A stretch of 64,000 nucleotides of DNA from the NCBI RefSeq assembly GCF_001654455.1, contig NZ_CP015772.1, forward strand, positions 3,472,001 to 3,536,000, read 5' to 3'. Origin of the DNA: Niabella ginsenosidivorans (GTDB taxonomy: Bacteria; Bacteroidota; Bacteroidia; Chitinophagales; Chitinophagaceae). The notes under the pieces were generated by a model, which worked only from the letters and a program-made list of their open reading frames with translations, searched no databases and was not told the origin of the DNA. The position numbers were made by a program, and so were the translations under genes. Shown piece after piece: positions 1 through 9,530 of this stretch. The number at the start of each line of letters is the position of its first letter. Positions within the stretch are counted from its first letter, which is position 1.

Positions 1-190
1 GTTATGCTGCTCTATCTGCAATTTCGTTAATAACATAAATGTATTTTTTTCAATCAACAATCAGGGCCCTGATAAATATACAACTATCAAAGCCGGTTTT
101 CGTACACCTGTTCACCAAAAGATTAAAAAACGAGTTGACCGGCTAGACAACCATCAACTCTTGTATTGCTTGTTATATGAAGACGTTTTT

Positions 191-2311
191 TTATCTCAGG
201 AAAGCCGCTGCTACTCCGCCATCCACATTCAGCACATTACCGGTCGACTTATTTAACAACCCGCTTACAAATACAAAACAGGCGTTGGCAATGTCTTCCG
301 GCAGGATCATTTCATTCATGAGCGTGCGCTTTGCATAATAGGCAGGTAATTCTTCTACTGTTATGCCATAAGCTTTTGCCCGTCCTTCTGCCCAGCCACC
401 GGCCCAGATGTTGGAATCGGCGATCACCGCATCGGGGTTCACGCTGTTTACACGGATCTTATCGGCTCCAAGTTCGGCAGCCAGCAGCCTCGACAGGTGC
501 GCCTGTGCGGCCTTTGCAGAACCATACCCTGCATTATTAGGCCCTGATACCACCGCATTTTTTGAAACGATATTGATTATATCTCCTCCCATCTCCTGCT
601 TCCGCATAACAGCAACACCTTGTTTGGAAACAATAAACTGCCCCTTAACAAGGATGTCATACAGCCGGTCCCATTCTTCAATGGAATGGTCTGTTATAGA
701 TTTTGAAATGCTGATACCTGCATTATTGACGATGATGTCCACGCCTCCAAACGCCAGCACTGCTGCATCCATTGCTGCTTTTACAGAATCACTGCTGGTT
801 ACATCCAGCATCACAGCAGCTGCGGTATCTTTGCCAAACTGTTTTTGAAATTCGTTCCTGGTTACTTCAACCCGCTCCGCGTTAATATCATTAATGATCA
901 CACAGGCGCCTTCTGCAGCAAACTTTTTGGCAATGGCTTTTCCTATGCCTCCCCCGCTGCCTGTGATGAGCGCTATACGCCCACTCAATGGCCTGGGCTT
1001 TGGCATGCGTTGCAGCTTTGCCTCCTCCAGCAGCCAGTATTCAATATTAAAAGCTTCCTGCCTTGGCAGGGAGGTATAGGCAGAAATGGCTTCTGCCCCG
1101 CGCATTACATTAATGGCATTGGTATAAAACTCCGCTGCTACCCTTGCCGTTTGCTTATCCTTTGAAAAGGCAAACAGGCCTACACCCGGGTAAATAATGA
1201 TCACCGGGTTGGGATCGCGCATGGCAGGACTGTCCGGGTGTTTGCAGGCATTATAATAATCTGCATACATTTTCCGGTAGTCTTCAAACAGTGGTGCTAT
1301 TTTTTCCCTGATGGCCGTTACATCATCCAGCGCTGCATCCGGTGCCAGGTTCAGCACCAGCGGACTGATCTTGGTACGCAGAAAATGATCAGGGCAGGAA
1401 GTGCCCATAGGCGCCAAACGATCCAGGTCATTGGAATTAATGAATTCCAGCACTTTTTCATCATCTGTAAAATGGCCTACCATCTTTACGTAGGAGGAAC
1501 AAAAACCTCTTAATACGGGAGCCAGCGCCGCTGCTTTTTTCAGCCGCTCTTCTTTTGAAAGTGCCGTTACCTTTTCTCCGCCGAACACCGGTCCGTTCTT
1601 TCCGATATGCGCTTCAATATATTCAGCGCATTTTTCAATCACTTCGAGGGTATTCAGGTAGCTTTCATAAGCAGTATCACCCCATGTAAATAACCCGTGC
1701 GACCCCAACATAATACCCCGGATGCCGGGGTTCTCATCCAGGCATTGCTTCAATTGCAACCCCAGGTCAAAGCCCGGTCTTTGCCAGGGCACCCATCCTA
1801 TGGATCCGCCAAACAGCTCTGCTGTTATTTTCTTTCCGTCCTTTGCAGCAGCAACAGCAATAGCAGCATCCGGATGCAAATGATCTATATGCTTAAACGG
1901 AAGGAATGCATGTAATGGCGTATCAATAGAGGGGGCTTTTGAATTAAGGTCATAAATACAATGATTGAACAGCTCTACCATCTCATCTTCCTGCTCAATG
2001 CCCCGGTAAATTGCCTTAAGGCTGCGTAAACGGTCTACATATAAGGCGGCCAGCCCTTCTTTTTTTAAAGTGCCCAGATCCCCCCCGCTGCCTTTTACAT
2101 AAAGGATCTCCTTTTGCTCATTGGTAAGCGGGTCATTGGCCATTACCTTGCAGGAAGTATTACCGCCGCCATAGTTGGTCAGCCGTAAATCGGCCCCTAA
2201 CAAATTAGAACGGTAGATCAGCAATGCCACTTCATCACCTTCCAGCGCTGCGGCCTTTGCATCATCCCATAAATAGCTTACATATTTAAACGTTTTTGCT
2301 TCAACACTCAT
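191..2311 (-). CDS. rhaD: Bifunctional rhamnulose-1-phosphate aldolase / short-chain dehydrogenase
   Basis: A 706-residue two-domain enzyme. Residues about 20-420 form a class II (zinc) aldolase domain with the metal-site type motif GSHGLF near residue 203. Residues about 443-706 form an SDR domain with the nucleotide-binding motif TGSGGGIG at 450-457, a later NNAG motif and a catalytic YGSAK. By family knowledge the aldolase half splits L-rhamnulose 1-phosphate into dihydroxyacetone phosphate and L-lactaldehyde, and the dehydrogenase half oxidises the lactaldehyde. The gene starts 25 bases downstream of the rhamnose transporter gene and is probably cotranscribed with it. The length matches the fused form known in Bacteroidota. 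The rhamnose assignment rests on the fusion type and the neighbour, not on tested substrate residues. Confidence 0.9.
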   Translation of the reverse strand: MSVEAKTFKYVSYLWDDAKAAALEGDEVALLIYRSNLLGADLRLTNYGGGNTSCKVMANDPLTNEQKEILYVKGSGGDLGTLKKEGLAALYVDRLRSLKAIYRGIEQEDEMVELFNHCIYDLNSKAPSIDTPLHAFLPFKHIDHLHPDAAIAVAAAKDGKKITAELFGGSIGWVPWQRPGFDLGLQLKQCLDENPGIRGIMLGSHGLFTWGDTAYESYLNTLEVIEKCAEYIEAHIGKNGPVFGGEKVTALSKEERLKKAAALAPVLRGFCSSYVKMVGHFTDDEKVLEFINSNDLDRLAPMGTSCPDHFLRTKISPLVLNLAPDAALDDVTAIREKIAPLFEDYRKMYADYYNACKHPDSPAMRDPNPVIIIYPGVGLFAFSKDKQTARVAAEFYTNAINVMRGAEAISAYTSLPRQEAFNIEYWLLEEAKLQRMPKPRPLSGRIALITGSGGGIGKAIAKKFAAEGACVIINDINAERVEVTRNEFQKQFGKDTAAAVMLDVTSSDSVKAAMDAAVLAFGGVDIIVNNAGISISKSITDHSIEEWDRLYDILVKGQFIVSKQGVAVMRKQEMGGDIINIVSKNAVVSGPNNAGYGSAKAAQAHLSRLLAAELGADKIRVNSVNPDAVIADSNIWAGGWAEGRAKAYGITVEELPAYYAKRTLMNEMILPEDIANACFVFVSGLLNKSTGNVLNVDGGVAAAFLR

Positions 2312-2336
2312 ATACTATCAGATTATTTTTTATACA

Positions 2337-3470
2337 TTATCTCAATGAATTTCCATAGCCCACCAGCAATACGGACACCAGAATGATCAGGATTCCACAT
2401 ACAACGGTAAACAACGTTTTCCTGCTCACCCCTTTCCACTCTTTTAATACCAGTCCCCATACATTAGCGATCAATATAATAAAAGCCATATGCAGGATCC
2501 AGGAGCTGGGGCCATTTCCTAATTTGCTCTCCCCCATTCCATAGAAAAAGAACTGCAGGAACCAGGTAGTGCCTGCCAGGGCGCAAAAAATAATATTCGC
2601 CAGGATGGGCGTACGGGCATTGGTATAATCACCAAAGGTTTTATTACGGGCATTCAGGATCAGGCACCAGATCAGGTTGGTGGTCAGCCCTCCCCAAAGG
2701 ATCACTATATAGGACACATTATTCTGGAAAAGGAACTCACCCTGACCAGGATGCGCCGCCTTCCACAAGGCATTGGCGGCATCCGCCATTGGTTTTCCGG
2801 CTTCAATACCAAAATTAAAGCAGGCGCTTAGTATGCCTGAAATGATGGCTACCAGCAAACCCAATCCAAACTTATATTCATCTTTACCGGATAAATGATC
2901 AGCTTCTTTGGCTGCGGTATTCTCCAGACCGGGAATCGCTTCACTATCTGCTGTCGCTGCCGTTGTCAGCTCCTTCTCTTTGCGCATGCCGGCTTTCCCA
3001 GAAACGATGATGCCCATGATACAGACCAGTAATCCTCCCATCACCACCCTGCCCCAACCGGTTTCAAACAGCATTCCTATTGTATCTTTCCCATCAGCCG
3101 GATTGACCTGGTAATACAAGGCGGGGATCAGCGCACCAAAGACCATGCAAAGCCCCAGGATGATGCTGCTGCCCAGCGATACGCCCAGATAGCGCACGCC
3201 CAAACCATACGTTAGTCCGCCAATGCCCCATAGCAGTCCAAACAAATAAGCATAGCCCAGTGTGCCGGGCTCCGTGGTTTTAATGATCTCCCAAAAACCG
3301 GGAACGGTTAACCAGGCGGCTAAGGGCGGAACGATCAGCCAGGAAAAAATACCTCCTGCCAGCCAGTAAGATTCCCACGACCATCCTTTTACCTTTTTGT
3401 AAGGAATATAAAAACTGCCGGAAGCGAAGCCACCGATAAAATGAAAAAAAACTCCTAATAATGCATTCAT
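2337..3470 (-). CDS. rhaT: L-rhamnose/proton symporter RhaT
   Basis: A 377-residue polytopic inner-membrane protein with about ten hydrophobic helices. It begins with a helix containing HFIGGFASGSFYIPYKK, typical of the RhaT family, and has a longer hydrophilic loop at residues about 165-200. It should import L-rhamnose with protons. It is the first gene of a two-gene transcript and is followed after 25 bases by the bifunctional aldolase/dehydrogenase, so uptake and cleavage are coupled in one operon. The isomerase and kinase steps (RhaA, RhaB) are not in this window. RhaT-like proteins in Bacteroidota can be slightly longer than the enteric protein because of the loop. Confidence 0.92.
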   Translation of the reverse strand: MNALLGVFFHFIGGFASGSFYIPYKKVKGWSWESYWLAGGIFSWLIVPPLAAWLTVPGFWEIIKTTEPGTLGYAYLFGLLWGIGGLTYGLGVRYLGVSLGSSIILGLCMVFGALIPALYYQVNPADGKDTIGMLFETGWGRVVMGGLLVCIMGIIVSGKAGMRKEKELTTAATADSEAIPGLENTAAKEADHLSGKDEYKFGLGLLVAIISGILSACFNFGIEAGKPMADAANALWKAAHPGQGEFLFQNNVSYIVILWGGLTTNLIWCLILNARNKTFGDYTNARTPILANIIFCALAGTTWFLQFFFYGMGESKLGNGPSSWILHMAFIILIANVWGLVLKEWKGVSRKTLFTVVCGILIILVSVLLVGYGNSLR

Positions 3471-3512
3471 GAACGGCCTTTAATCAATATAGTTAAGCAA
3501 TCCTTTGCCCTT

Positions 3513-3520
3513 CAAAGATA
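3513..3520 (-). promoter_or_regulatory. Putative -7 box of the rhamnose operon
   Basis: On the minus strand the sequence reads TATCTTTG, a match to the Bacteroidota -7 consensus TAnnTTTG, 42 bases before the rhaT start codon. A convincing -33 TTTG at the usual spacing is not seen, so this is only a plausible promoter core. Confidence 0.45.
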
Positions 3521-3583
3521 TTTGATACCGGTTATCCAACCGTCATGCACTGTCATGGGTAGCCTCCTGTACGGGCACGAACC

Positions 3584-3618
3584 TAAAAAAACCGCTCTCC
3601 TCAAAAAGAAAGCGGTTC
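3584..3618 (-). terminator. Rho-independent terminator behind the outer-membrane barrel gene
   Basis: On the minus strand the stem AACCGCT pairs with AGCGGTT across a 14-base loop and is followed by a run of T. It lies about 25 bases after the stop codon of the barrel gene and separates it from the rhamnose operon. Confidence 0.75.
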
Positions 3619-3642
3619 ATCAATATAAAACCTAATCAACTA

Positions 3643-4368
3643 TTAAAAACGATATCCCACGGAAATGCCAAAGCCTCCATTCCTCAGCACCGCACCATTG
3701 TTACCACTATGATCCCTTGGCTCCAGGTTCGTAAAGCTGGTTTGTCCGTTTAACTGCAGGGAAACCCGGTTCGCAAATTCGTAACCGATCAGCACATTAC
3801 CCCCTACATCAAAACGCCTGCCATACAAAAGAGTATTGGGGTCATTGTTGTCCTTTGCATAGTCATTGGTAAAATACAAATCGCCGGTGGTTGTTTCTCC
3901 CTTATAGCGGCTTTTGTAAGTACCTCCCGCAGCGTATGCAAGGTAGGGGCCTGCTCCAATCATAAAATGACCCGCACCGGCCTGCGGCTTAAAAATAAAA
4001 TTCAGGGGCACCTGCACATTATAAACATTCACGCGGGTATAATCACCGGAGCCTTCTGTTCCTGATACATTCCCTGTATTCATATACTCATCTGCATCAT
4101 AGGTTAATTTTGCACCGCTCATGCTGAACAATGCAGCCGGTTGAAAAAACGCTTCATAGCCTATAGGAATGTCAAAAGTAACGCCCGCATTCACACCAGG
4201 CGTTAACTGGGCGCCTGTAACTTTATATCCGTTTTCATCCCTTATATACAAGCTGGAAAGATTCAGCCCTGCTTTAACTCCTACATCTACCTGGGCCATA
4301 GTAACACCTGCAATGCTGATGGTTATGGTTAGAAAAAGCAATTTCAAAAAAGACTTGTTTTGTTTCAT
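3643..4368 (-). CDS. Outer-membrane beta-barrel protein, PorT-like
   Basis: A 241-residue exported protein. Residues 1-25 are a signal peptide (hydrophobic stretch LLFLTITISIAGVTMA ending in AQ). The rest alternates polar and hydrophobic residues in amphipathic strands, starts with VDVGVKAGLNLSSLY and ends in GFGISVGYRF, with the terminal aromatic residue typical of outer-membrane barrels. This is the layout of the porT/outer_membrane_protein beta-barrel group that is abundant in Bacteroidota. No ligand can be inferred. It stands alone, with its own terminator behind it and a long non-coding spacer in front. Confidence 0.85.
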   Translation of the reverse strand: MKQNKSFLKLLFLTITISIAGVTMAQVDVGVKAGLNLSSLYIRDENGYKVTGAQLTPGVNAGVTFDIPIGYEAFFQPAALFSMSGAKLTYDADEYMNTGNVSGTEGSGDYTRVNVYNVQVPLNFIFKPQAGAGHFMIGAGPYLAYAAGGTYKSRYKGETTTGDLYFTNDYAKDNNDPNTLLYGRRFDVGGNVLIGYEFANRVSLQLNGQTSFTNLEPRDHSGNNGAVLRNGGFGISVGYRF

Positions 4369-4700
4369 AAAATAAAGATTTGATTTAAAATTCCCTGCTA
4401 CTACAATGTATCAGACGTTCTTTGGACAATAAATAGTTTCATAAGTAGCCTGATCCCGTGGATTTTATCATTTCTTTTACAATTGAGGGCTTATGTAAAA
4501 TTATTTATACAAATAAAACAACCGGCCCGGCTGATTGTTTATACCGGCCGGATTACCGGTACTACTGATTCGCACAGTTGCTTACCTGGTCATAACAGGC
4601 AGGTACATGCTCCAATCAATCGGGATCATTGGTTTAAACAGTTCCGGTATATCCGGAACAGGGCATTATACGGGTATCCTGATAGCAATCGGCAGATAGC

Positions 4701-4727
4701 CTTATATAAAAATCCTTTTTATATAAG
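4701..4727. repeat. Perfect AT-rich inverted repeat
   Basis: Two 12-base arms, CTTATATAAAAA and its exact complement, are separated by TCC. A second perfect palindrome, TTCCGGTATATCCGGAA, lies at 4642-4658. Both are in the 542-base spacer between the barrel gene and the malate:quinone oxidoreductase gene. They may be terminators or repeat ends. Confidence 0.6.
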
Positions 4728-4766
4728 ATTTTGTTAACAGATAAGAGGCTGTCAAAATAAAAAAAC

Positions 4767-4896
4767 CGCCATATCGGCTGAAGCGAAGCGAAACGGAGAT
4801 ATCTCATAATCAATACAAAACATTTTATGAGATTTACCTTCGGTGAAAAAGTTCTCGGCTACACTACGTTTCGAAATCACGACTTTTGATACACCC
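4767..4896. repeat. Dispersed repeat A, copy 1
   Basis: About 130 bases that recur in the same orientation at 9318-9439. The shared core runs from ATCTCATAATCAATACAAAA to ACTTTTGATACACCC and includes the hairpin TCTCATAA/TTATGAGA (arms 4802-4809 and 4825-4832). No reading frame is conserved. It lies immediately downstream of the malate:quinone oxidoreductase gene. Confidence 0.85.
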
Positions 4897-4910
4897 CCGC
4901 CAGGTTCTTT

Positions 4911-6446
4911 TTAATCCTTTTTCTTACCAGCAGGCATTTCACCGGGGGCAGGCTCTTTCCAGTCCAGTTGCAGCAGCGCAGAAGTATCAGTCCTTACCTT
5001 ATACCGCAGCAGATCGTCTTCTTCCAGCTTTTCACCCAAAGAAGGGATCATTGTTTTTAATTTTTTCTTCCATTTGCCATGGAACCGGTCCGGAAAACAT
5101 TTTTCCAGCAGGTTCAGCATGATGGACACTGCCGTTGATGCGCCCGGGGATGCGCCCAGCAAAGCACCAATCGTACCGTCCTGGCTGGCAACGATCTCCG
5201 TTCCAAATTGTAATGTGGCGCCTTTTTCAGGGTCCTTATAGATGATCTGTACGCGCTGCCCGGCATCCTCCAGCTTCCAGTCCTTAGCCTTGGCATTCGG
5301 GTAAAATACCCGCAAAGATTCAATACGGTCTGCAAATGAAAGACGGAGCTGCTGTATCAGGTATTTTTCAAGATCATAATTCTTTAGCCCTACCTTCATC
5401 AATGAAAAAATATTCCAGTATTTGATGGATTCAAACAGATCCCAGTTGGATCCCTCTTTCAGGAACTTCGTAGAGAACGTAGCAAAAGGGCCAAACAAAA
5501 TAGATGTCTGATCACCCATCACACGGGTATCTAAATGCGGCACGCTCATGGGTGGGGCGCCTACAGAAGCCTGCCCGTATACTTTTGCCTTATGCTTTTT
5601 TACTACTGCCGGGTTATTGCACACCAGCCACTGACCTCCTACGGGAAAACCACCATACAGCTTACTTTCAGGAATATCGCTGTCCTGCAGCAGGGCCAGT
5701 GATCCGCCGCCGGCGCCTATGAATACAAAGCGGCTGTAAACGATCATTTTCTCCCCGGTGGTCATGTTCTTCACTTTTACCTTCCATCTGCCATCATCCT
5801 GCCTGATCAGGTCGTATACCTCATGCAGCAGGTGCAGCTGTGTATTTCCGCGTGCCACCATATTATCAATAAAAATCTTGGTAAGAGCGCCATAATCCAC
5901 ATCTGTTCCCAACTCCGTATAAGTAGTCGCGATCTTTTCCTTCGGATCGCGCCCTTCTATCACCAGGGGGATCCACTTTTTGATCAGGGCAGGGTCTTCT
6001 GAATACTGCATTCCCCGGAACAATTTGTAGTGCTGCAGCGCCTCGTGTCTTTTACGCAGGTATTTTACATCCTTACTGCCCCGTACAAAACTCATATGCG
6101 GCACTGTGCGGATAAAAACCCGGGGATCCCGGATCTGTTTTTCTTTTACCAGGTAAGCCCAGAATTGTTTTGATACTTCAAACTGCTCAATAATATCCAG
6201 GGCCTTATGCGTATCAATAGTGCCGTCTTCTTTTTCCGGGGTATAATTCAGCTCACAAAGCGCGGAATGACCGGTACCGGCATTATTCCAGGCATCAGAG
6301 CTTTCCCCGGCCACTTTCCCCAGACGTTCAAAAATATGTATGGTATTTCCCGGTTCCAGTTCATTAATAAAAGCGCCCAGCGTAGCGCTCATAATTCCCG
6401 CACCAATCAGTACCACATCTGTTTTTATTTCCTTTCTTTTTGCCAC
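4911..6446 (-). CDS. mqo: Malate:quinone oxidoreductase
   Basis: A 511-residue FAD enzyme. The dinucleotide-binding motif GAGIMSA lies near residues 16-22, followed by the Mqo signature region SSDAWNNAGTGHSALCE, and a second glycine-rich FAD segment (FIGAGGGSLALLQ) lies near the middle. It oxidises malate to oxaloacetate and passes electrons to the quinone pool at the inner face of the cytoplasmic membrane, replacing or supplementing the NAD-linked dehydrogenase of the citric acid cycle. The length is typical of the family. It is transcribed alone, and repeat A lies right behind it. Confidence 0.95.
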   Translation of the reverse strand: MAKRKEIKTDVVLIGAGIMSATLGAFINELEPGNTIHIFERLGKVAGESSDAWNNAGTGHSALCELNYTPEKEDGTIDTHKALDIIEQFEVSKQFWAYLVKEKQIRDPRVFIRTVPHMSFVRGSKDVKYLRKRHEALQHYKLFRGMQYSEDPALIKKWIPLVIEGRDPKEKIATTYTELGTDVDYGALTKIFIDNMVARGNTQLHLLHEVYDLIRQDDGRWKVKVKNMTTGEKMIVYSRFVFIGAGGGSLALLQDSDIPESKLYGGFPVGGQWLVCNNPAVVKKHKAKVYGQASVGAPPMSVPHLDTRVMGDQTSILFGPFATFSTKFLKEGSNWDLFESIKYWNIFSLMKVGLKNYDLEKYLIQQLRLSFADRIESLRVFYPNAKAKDWKLEDAGQRVQIIYKDPEKGATLQFGTEIVASQDGTIGALLGASPGASTAVSIMLNLLEKCFPDRFHGKWKKKLKTMIPSLGEKLEEDDLLRYKVRTDTSALLQLDWKEPAPGEMPAGKKKD

Positions 6447-6683
6447 TTTCAGCGATTTTATAATTCAAAAGATGCGCAAAATTAAAAGAACTGAAGGATC
6501 GCAATAAACTGATTTTATGATTTTCTTTATTTTTTTACAAATGCTCCGGTATGAACAGTTGTTTCCCGGGCTCCTGCCAAGAATTTTAATACGCTTTCAG
6601 TTTGCAGAGAATCAATTGCTATCGCCCCTAAATGATTCCTGTTCATTCACCGGTGTAAAACACTAACTTTAATTCAAAAAACG

Positions 6684-7112
6684 ATGATCTGGAAGCAACC
6701 TGTTGATCTCGGAAGCTTAAACAATCCCCCGGAATACATGGGCACTTTTTTAGATATCCGGTTCACGGATGTAACAGAAGATTCGCTTACAGCCACTCTG
6801 CCCGTTACCAAAAAGGTACTGCAACCTTATGGCATTTTGCATGGCGGGGCCTCCGTAGTCCTTGCTGAAACGGTGGGCTCCTATGCCAGCGCGCTGGTCA
6901 TTGACCCGGATCAGTTTATGGCGGTTGGTCTGGAGATCAATGCCAACCATTTAAAACCCGTTTTATCCGGCATTGTAAAAGCAGTTTGCCGCCCGCTGCA
7001 CCTGGGCAGGAAAACCCATGTATGGGACATCCGGATCTTTAATGACCAGGATCAGCTTACCTGCATCAGCCGGCTGACCGTAGCGATCATTTCCAAACAG
7101 CAGTTTGAATAG
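6684..7112 (+). CDS. Hotdog-fold acyl-CoA thioesterase (PaaI/MenI type)
   Basis: A 142-residue single hotdog domain. It carries the family core LHGGASVVLAETVGS, where Asn/His-Gly-Gly and the following acidic residue form the active site, and the helix-end pattern VGLEINANHLKP. Such enzymes hydrolyse acyl-CoA thioesters, in some cases 1,4-dihydroxy-2-naphthoyl-CoA in menaquinone synthesis. The substrate cannot be told from sequence alone. It is separated from htpG by about 110 bases on the same strand, and cotranscription is possible but not shown. Confidence 0.85.
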   Translation: MIWKQPVDLGSLNNPPEYMGTFLDIRFTDVTEDSLTATLPVTKKVLQPYGILHGGASVVLAETVGSYASALVIDPDQFMAVGLEINANHLKPVLSGIVKAVCRPLHLGRKTHVWDIRIFNDQDQLTCISRLTVAIISKQQFE

Positions 7113-7223
7113 ATGTATCGCCCGGGCAGACTTTTGAAAATTTACAAGGTGAAACTGACAAAATGACCCAGCGTCCATCCGTGGTACTGCATTTGATGTA
7201 GTTTGGAAAAATTGCAAGTAACT

Positions 7224-9110
7224 ATGGTACAAGAAAAAGGCTCTATTTCTATTCATACGGAGAATATTTTTCCGATCATTAAAAAATTCCTCTATTCTGA
7301 TCATGAGATCTTTCTTCGCGAATTGGTTTCCAACGCAGTAGATGCTATACAGAAAGCAAAGCGCCTGGCAGCGCTGGGCCAGTTCAATGGTGAGATCGGC
7401 GCGCCCCTGGTAGAAGTAAAAGTGGATAAAGCCGCAAAAACCATTACCATTTCTGACAATGGGATCGGGATGACGGCCGACGAAATAAAAAAATACATCA
7501 ACCAGATCGCGTTTTCCGGCGCGGAAGAGTTCATGGAAAAGTTTAAGGAAGCAAAGGATGCATCGGAGATCATTGGTCGCTTTGGCCTGGGCTTTTATTC
7601 TGCTTTTATGGTAGCCAACAAAGTGGAAATTCAAACCCTCAGCTACCAGCCAGGGGCAGAACCTGCAAAATGGACCTGCGACGGGAGCACTGAATTTGAG
7701 ATCAGCGAAGGCAGCCGTACTACCCGTGGAACGGATGTGATCCTGTATATAAATGATGAGAACTCTGAATTCTTAGAGGATCACCGCATTGAAGGCATTT
7801 TAGATAAATATGCAAAATTTCTTCCTGTTCCGGTGCAGTTCGGAACAAAAACCGAAAATGAACCGGATGGCGAAGACGAAGAAGGCAAGCCAAAATACAA
7901 AAGCATTGAGGTACCCAATATTATCAATACCGGTGTGCCTATCTGGACAAAACCACCCAGCGAATTAACCGATAAAGACTACCTGGACTTTTACAGGGAA
8001 CTGTACCCGATGAGCGAGGACCCGCTGTTCTGGATCCACCTGAATGTGGACTATCCTTTTCACCTGACCGGTGTTTTATATTTCCCCAAGATCAAGAACG
8101 ATATTGAGCTGCAGCGTAACAAGATCAAGCTGTACAGCCGCCAGGTGTTTATTACAGACGAGGTAAAGGATATTGTTCCGGAATTCCTGATGTTGCTGCA
8201 CGGTGTGATTGATTCGCCGGACATTCCGTTGAATGTGTCCCGCTCCTTCCTGCAATCCGACGGGAATGTAAAGAAGATCAACACCTATATTACCAGGAAA
8301 GTAGCAGATAAATTAGCAGAGCTGTTTAAAAATGATCGTAAAAGCTACGAGGAAAAGTGGAGCGACATCGGCGTGTTTGTAAAATATGGCGCCATCAGCG
8401 AGCCAAAATTCTGGGAACGTGCAAAAGATTTTGTACTGCTGGTCAATACCAAAAAAGAATATTACACATTAACCGAATACAGGGAAAAGGTAGCCCCTGC
8501 CCAAACTGACAAGGACGGGAACGTGGTGTACCTGTACACTCCCAATGCAGAAAAACAGGACGCCTATATACAGGCCGCCAATAAGAAGGGCTATGATGTG
8601 TTGCTGATGGACAGTCCGCTGGACAATCATTTTATCAGCCATCTTGAAAGAGACCTGGAAAAAGTGCAGATCAAGCGGGTGGATGCGGATGTACTGGAAA
8701 AGCTGATCGATAAAGGAGAAGAGATCACCAGCAACCTGTCCGAAGAGCAGACAAAAGAAATAAAGGAGATCTACGAAAAGGCGATTACCAAACCGGGCAT
8801 GGAAATAAGCGTGGAAAATCTTTCGCCGGAAGCAATGCCTGTTAGTGTAACCATGGATGAGTTTATGCGCCGGATGAAAGATATGGCAGCACTGGGCGGT
8901 GGTATGAGTTTTTACGGGGCAATGCCTGATAAATACAAAGTAGCCATTAATGCCAATCACCCGTTGGCTACCAGGATCCTGGCGGAAACCAACGAGGAAA
9001 CCCGCAAGGCATTAGCCCAACAGGCGTTTGATCTTGCCCTGCTGGCACAGGGCATGCTGACCGGTGCAGACCTGACCTCCTTTGTAGAAAGAAGTGTGCA
9101 GATGATCTAG
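7224..9110 (+). CDS. htpG: Molecular chaperone HtpG (Hsp90)
   Basis: A 628-residue Hsp90 chaperone from the ATG at 7224. An in-frame TTG lies 21 bases earlier, but the family normally begins just before the SISIHTENIFP segment, which fits the ATG. The ATP-binding GHKL motifs are all present: ELVSNAVDA, ISDNGIGM and GRFGLGFYS. The middle and C-terminal domains follow, with the conserved LNVSRSFLQ segment. It is an ATP-dependent dimeric cytosolic chaperone. The acidic linker region EPDGEDEEGKP near residue 215 is short, as in bacterial forms. Confidence 0.96.
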   Translation: MVQEKGSISIHTENIFPIIKKFLYSDHEIFLRELVSNAVDAIQKAKRLAALGQFNGEIGAPLVEVKVDKAAKTITISDNGIGMTADEIKKYINQIAFSGAEEFMEKFKEAKDASEIIGRFGLGFYSAFMVANKVEIQTLSYQPGAEPAKWTCDGSTEFEISEGSRTTRGTDVILYINDENSEFLEDHRIEGILDKYAKFLPVPVQFGTKTENEPDGEDEEGKPKYKSIEVPNIINTGVPIWTKPPSELTDKDYLDFYRELYPMSEDPLFWIHLNVDYPFHLTGVLYFPKIKNDIELQRNKIKLYSRQVFITDEVKDIVPEFLMLLHGVIDSPDIPLNVSRSFLQSDGNVKKINTYITRKVADKLAELFKNDRKSYEEKWSDIGVFVKYGAISEPKFWERAKDFVLLVNTKKEYYTLTEYREKVAPAQTDKDGNVVYLYTPNAEKQDAYIQAANKKGYDVLLMDSPLDNHFISHLERDLEKVQIKRVDADVLEKLIDKGEEITSNLSEEQTKEIKEIYEKAITKPGMEISVENLSPEAMPVSVTMDEFMRRMKDMAALGGGMSFYGAMPDKYKVAINANHPLATRILAETNEETRKALAQQAFDLALLAQGMLTGADLTSFVERSVQMI

Positions 9111-9154
9111 GTTAGCACGGGAAAATGCTTTTTGCAGAAGGTGACTAAAAAGAA

Positions 9155-9230
9155 CCCTTGATTGTCACCCCGAAACTTCGGGGGAGCCTGACGAAATATA
9201 GACAATCAAGGGGTTAGCCTTCGTCAGGCT
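9155..9230. repeat. Nested and overlapping inverted repeats behind htpG
   Basis: Three inverted repeats interleave. CCCTTGATTGTC (9155-9166) pairs with GACAATCAAGGG (9201-9212) and encloses the hairpin CCCCGAA/TTCGGGG (9168-9183). AGCCTGACGAA (9185-9195) pairs with TTCGTCAGGCT (9220-9230). The first and third pairs cannot form at the same time, so two alternative folds exist. It may act as a terminator of htpG. Confidence 0.7.
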
Positions 9231-9317
9231 GACATTACTTTTAGTTACCTCCTGCTTCATTCATCTGCCCGCTGTAAACAGGAAATATCGAAGATTTCCT
9301 GCGTTCGCCCGCCGTCA

Positions 9318-9439
9318 ATATCGACTGAAGCGAAGCGGATATCTCATAATCAATACAAAACATTTTATGAGATTTACCTTCGGTGAAAAAGTTCTCGGGC
9401 TACATGCGTTTCGCTGAAATGACGACTTTTGATACACCC
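9318..9439. repeat. Dispersed repeat A, copy 2
   Basis: Second direct copy of the element at 4767-4896. The central 70 bases are nearly identical, while the left end lacks a few bases (AAGCGGATATC against AAGCGAAACGGAGATATC) and the right end varies around GCTACA-GCGTTTCG. The internal hairpin is conserved. Confidence 0.85.
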
Positions 9440-9530
9440 TCAATATTCCGTTTTTATTCCGTGCTCTTTTCCCCGTTCGCCGGCAGGAATCGCATTCTAC
9501 TGATGTTTCTATCTTCCTGCAATCTGCTCC

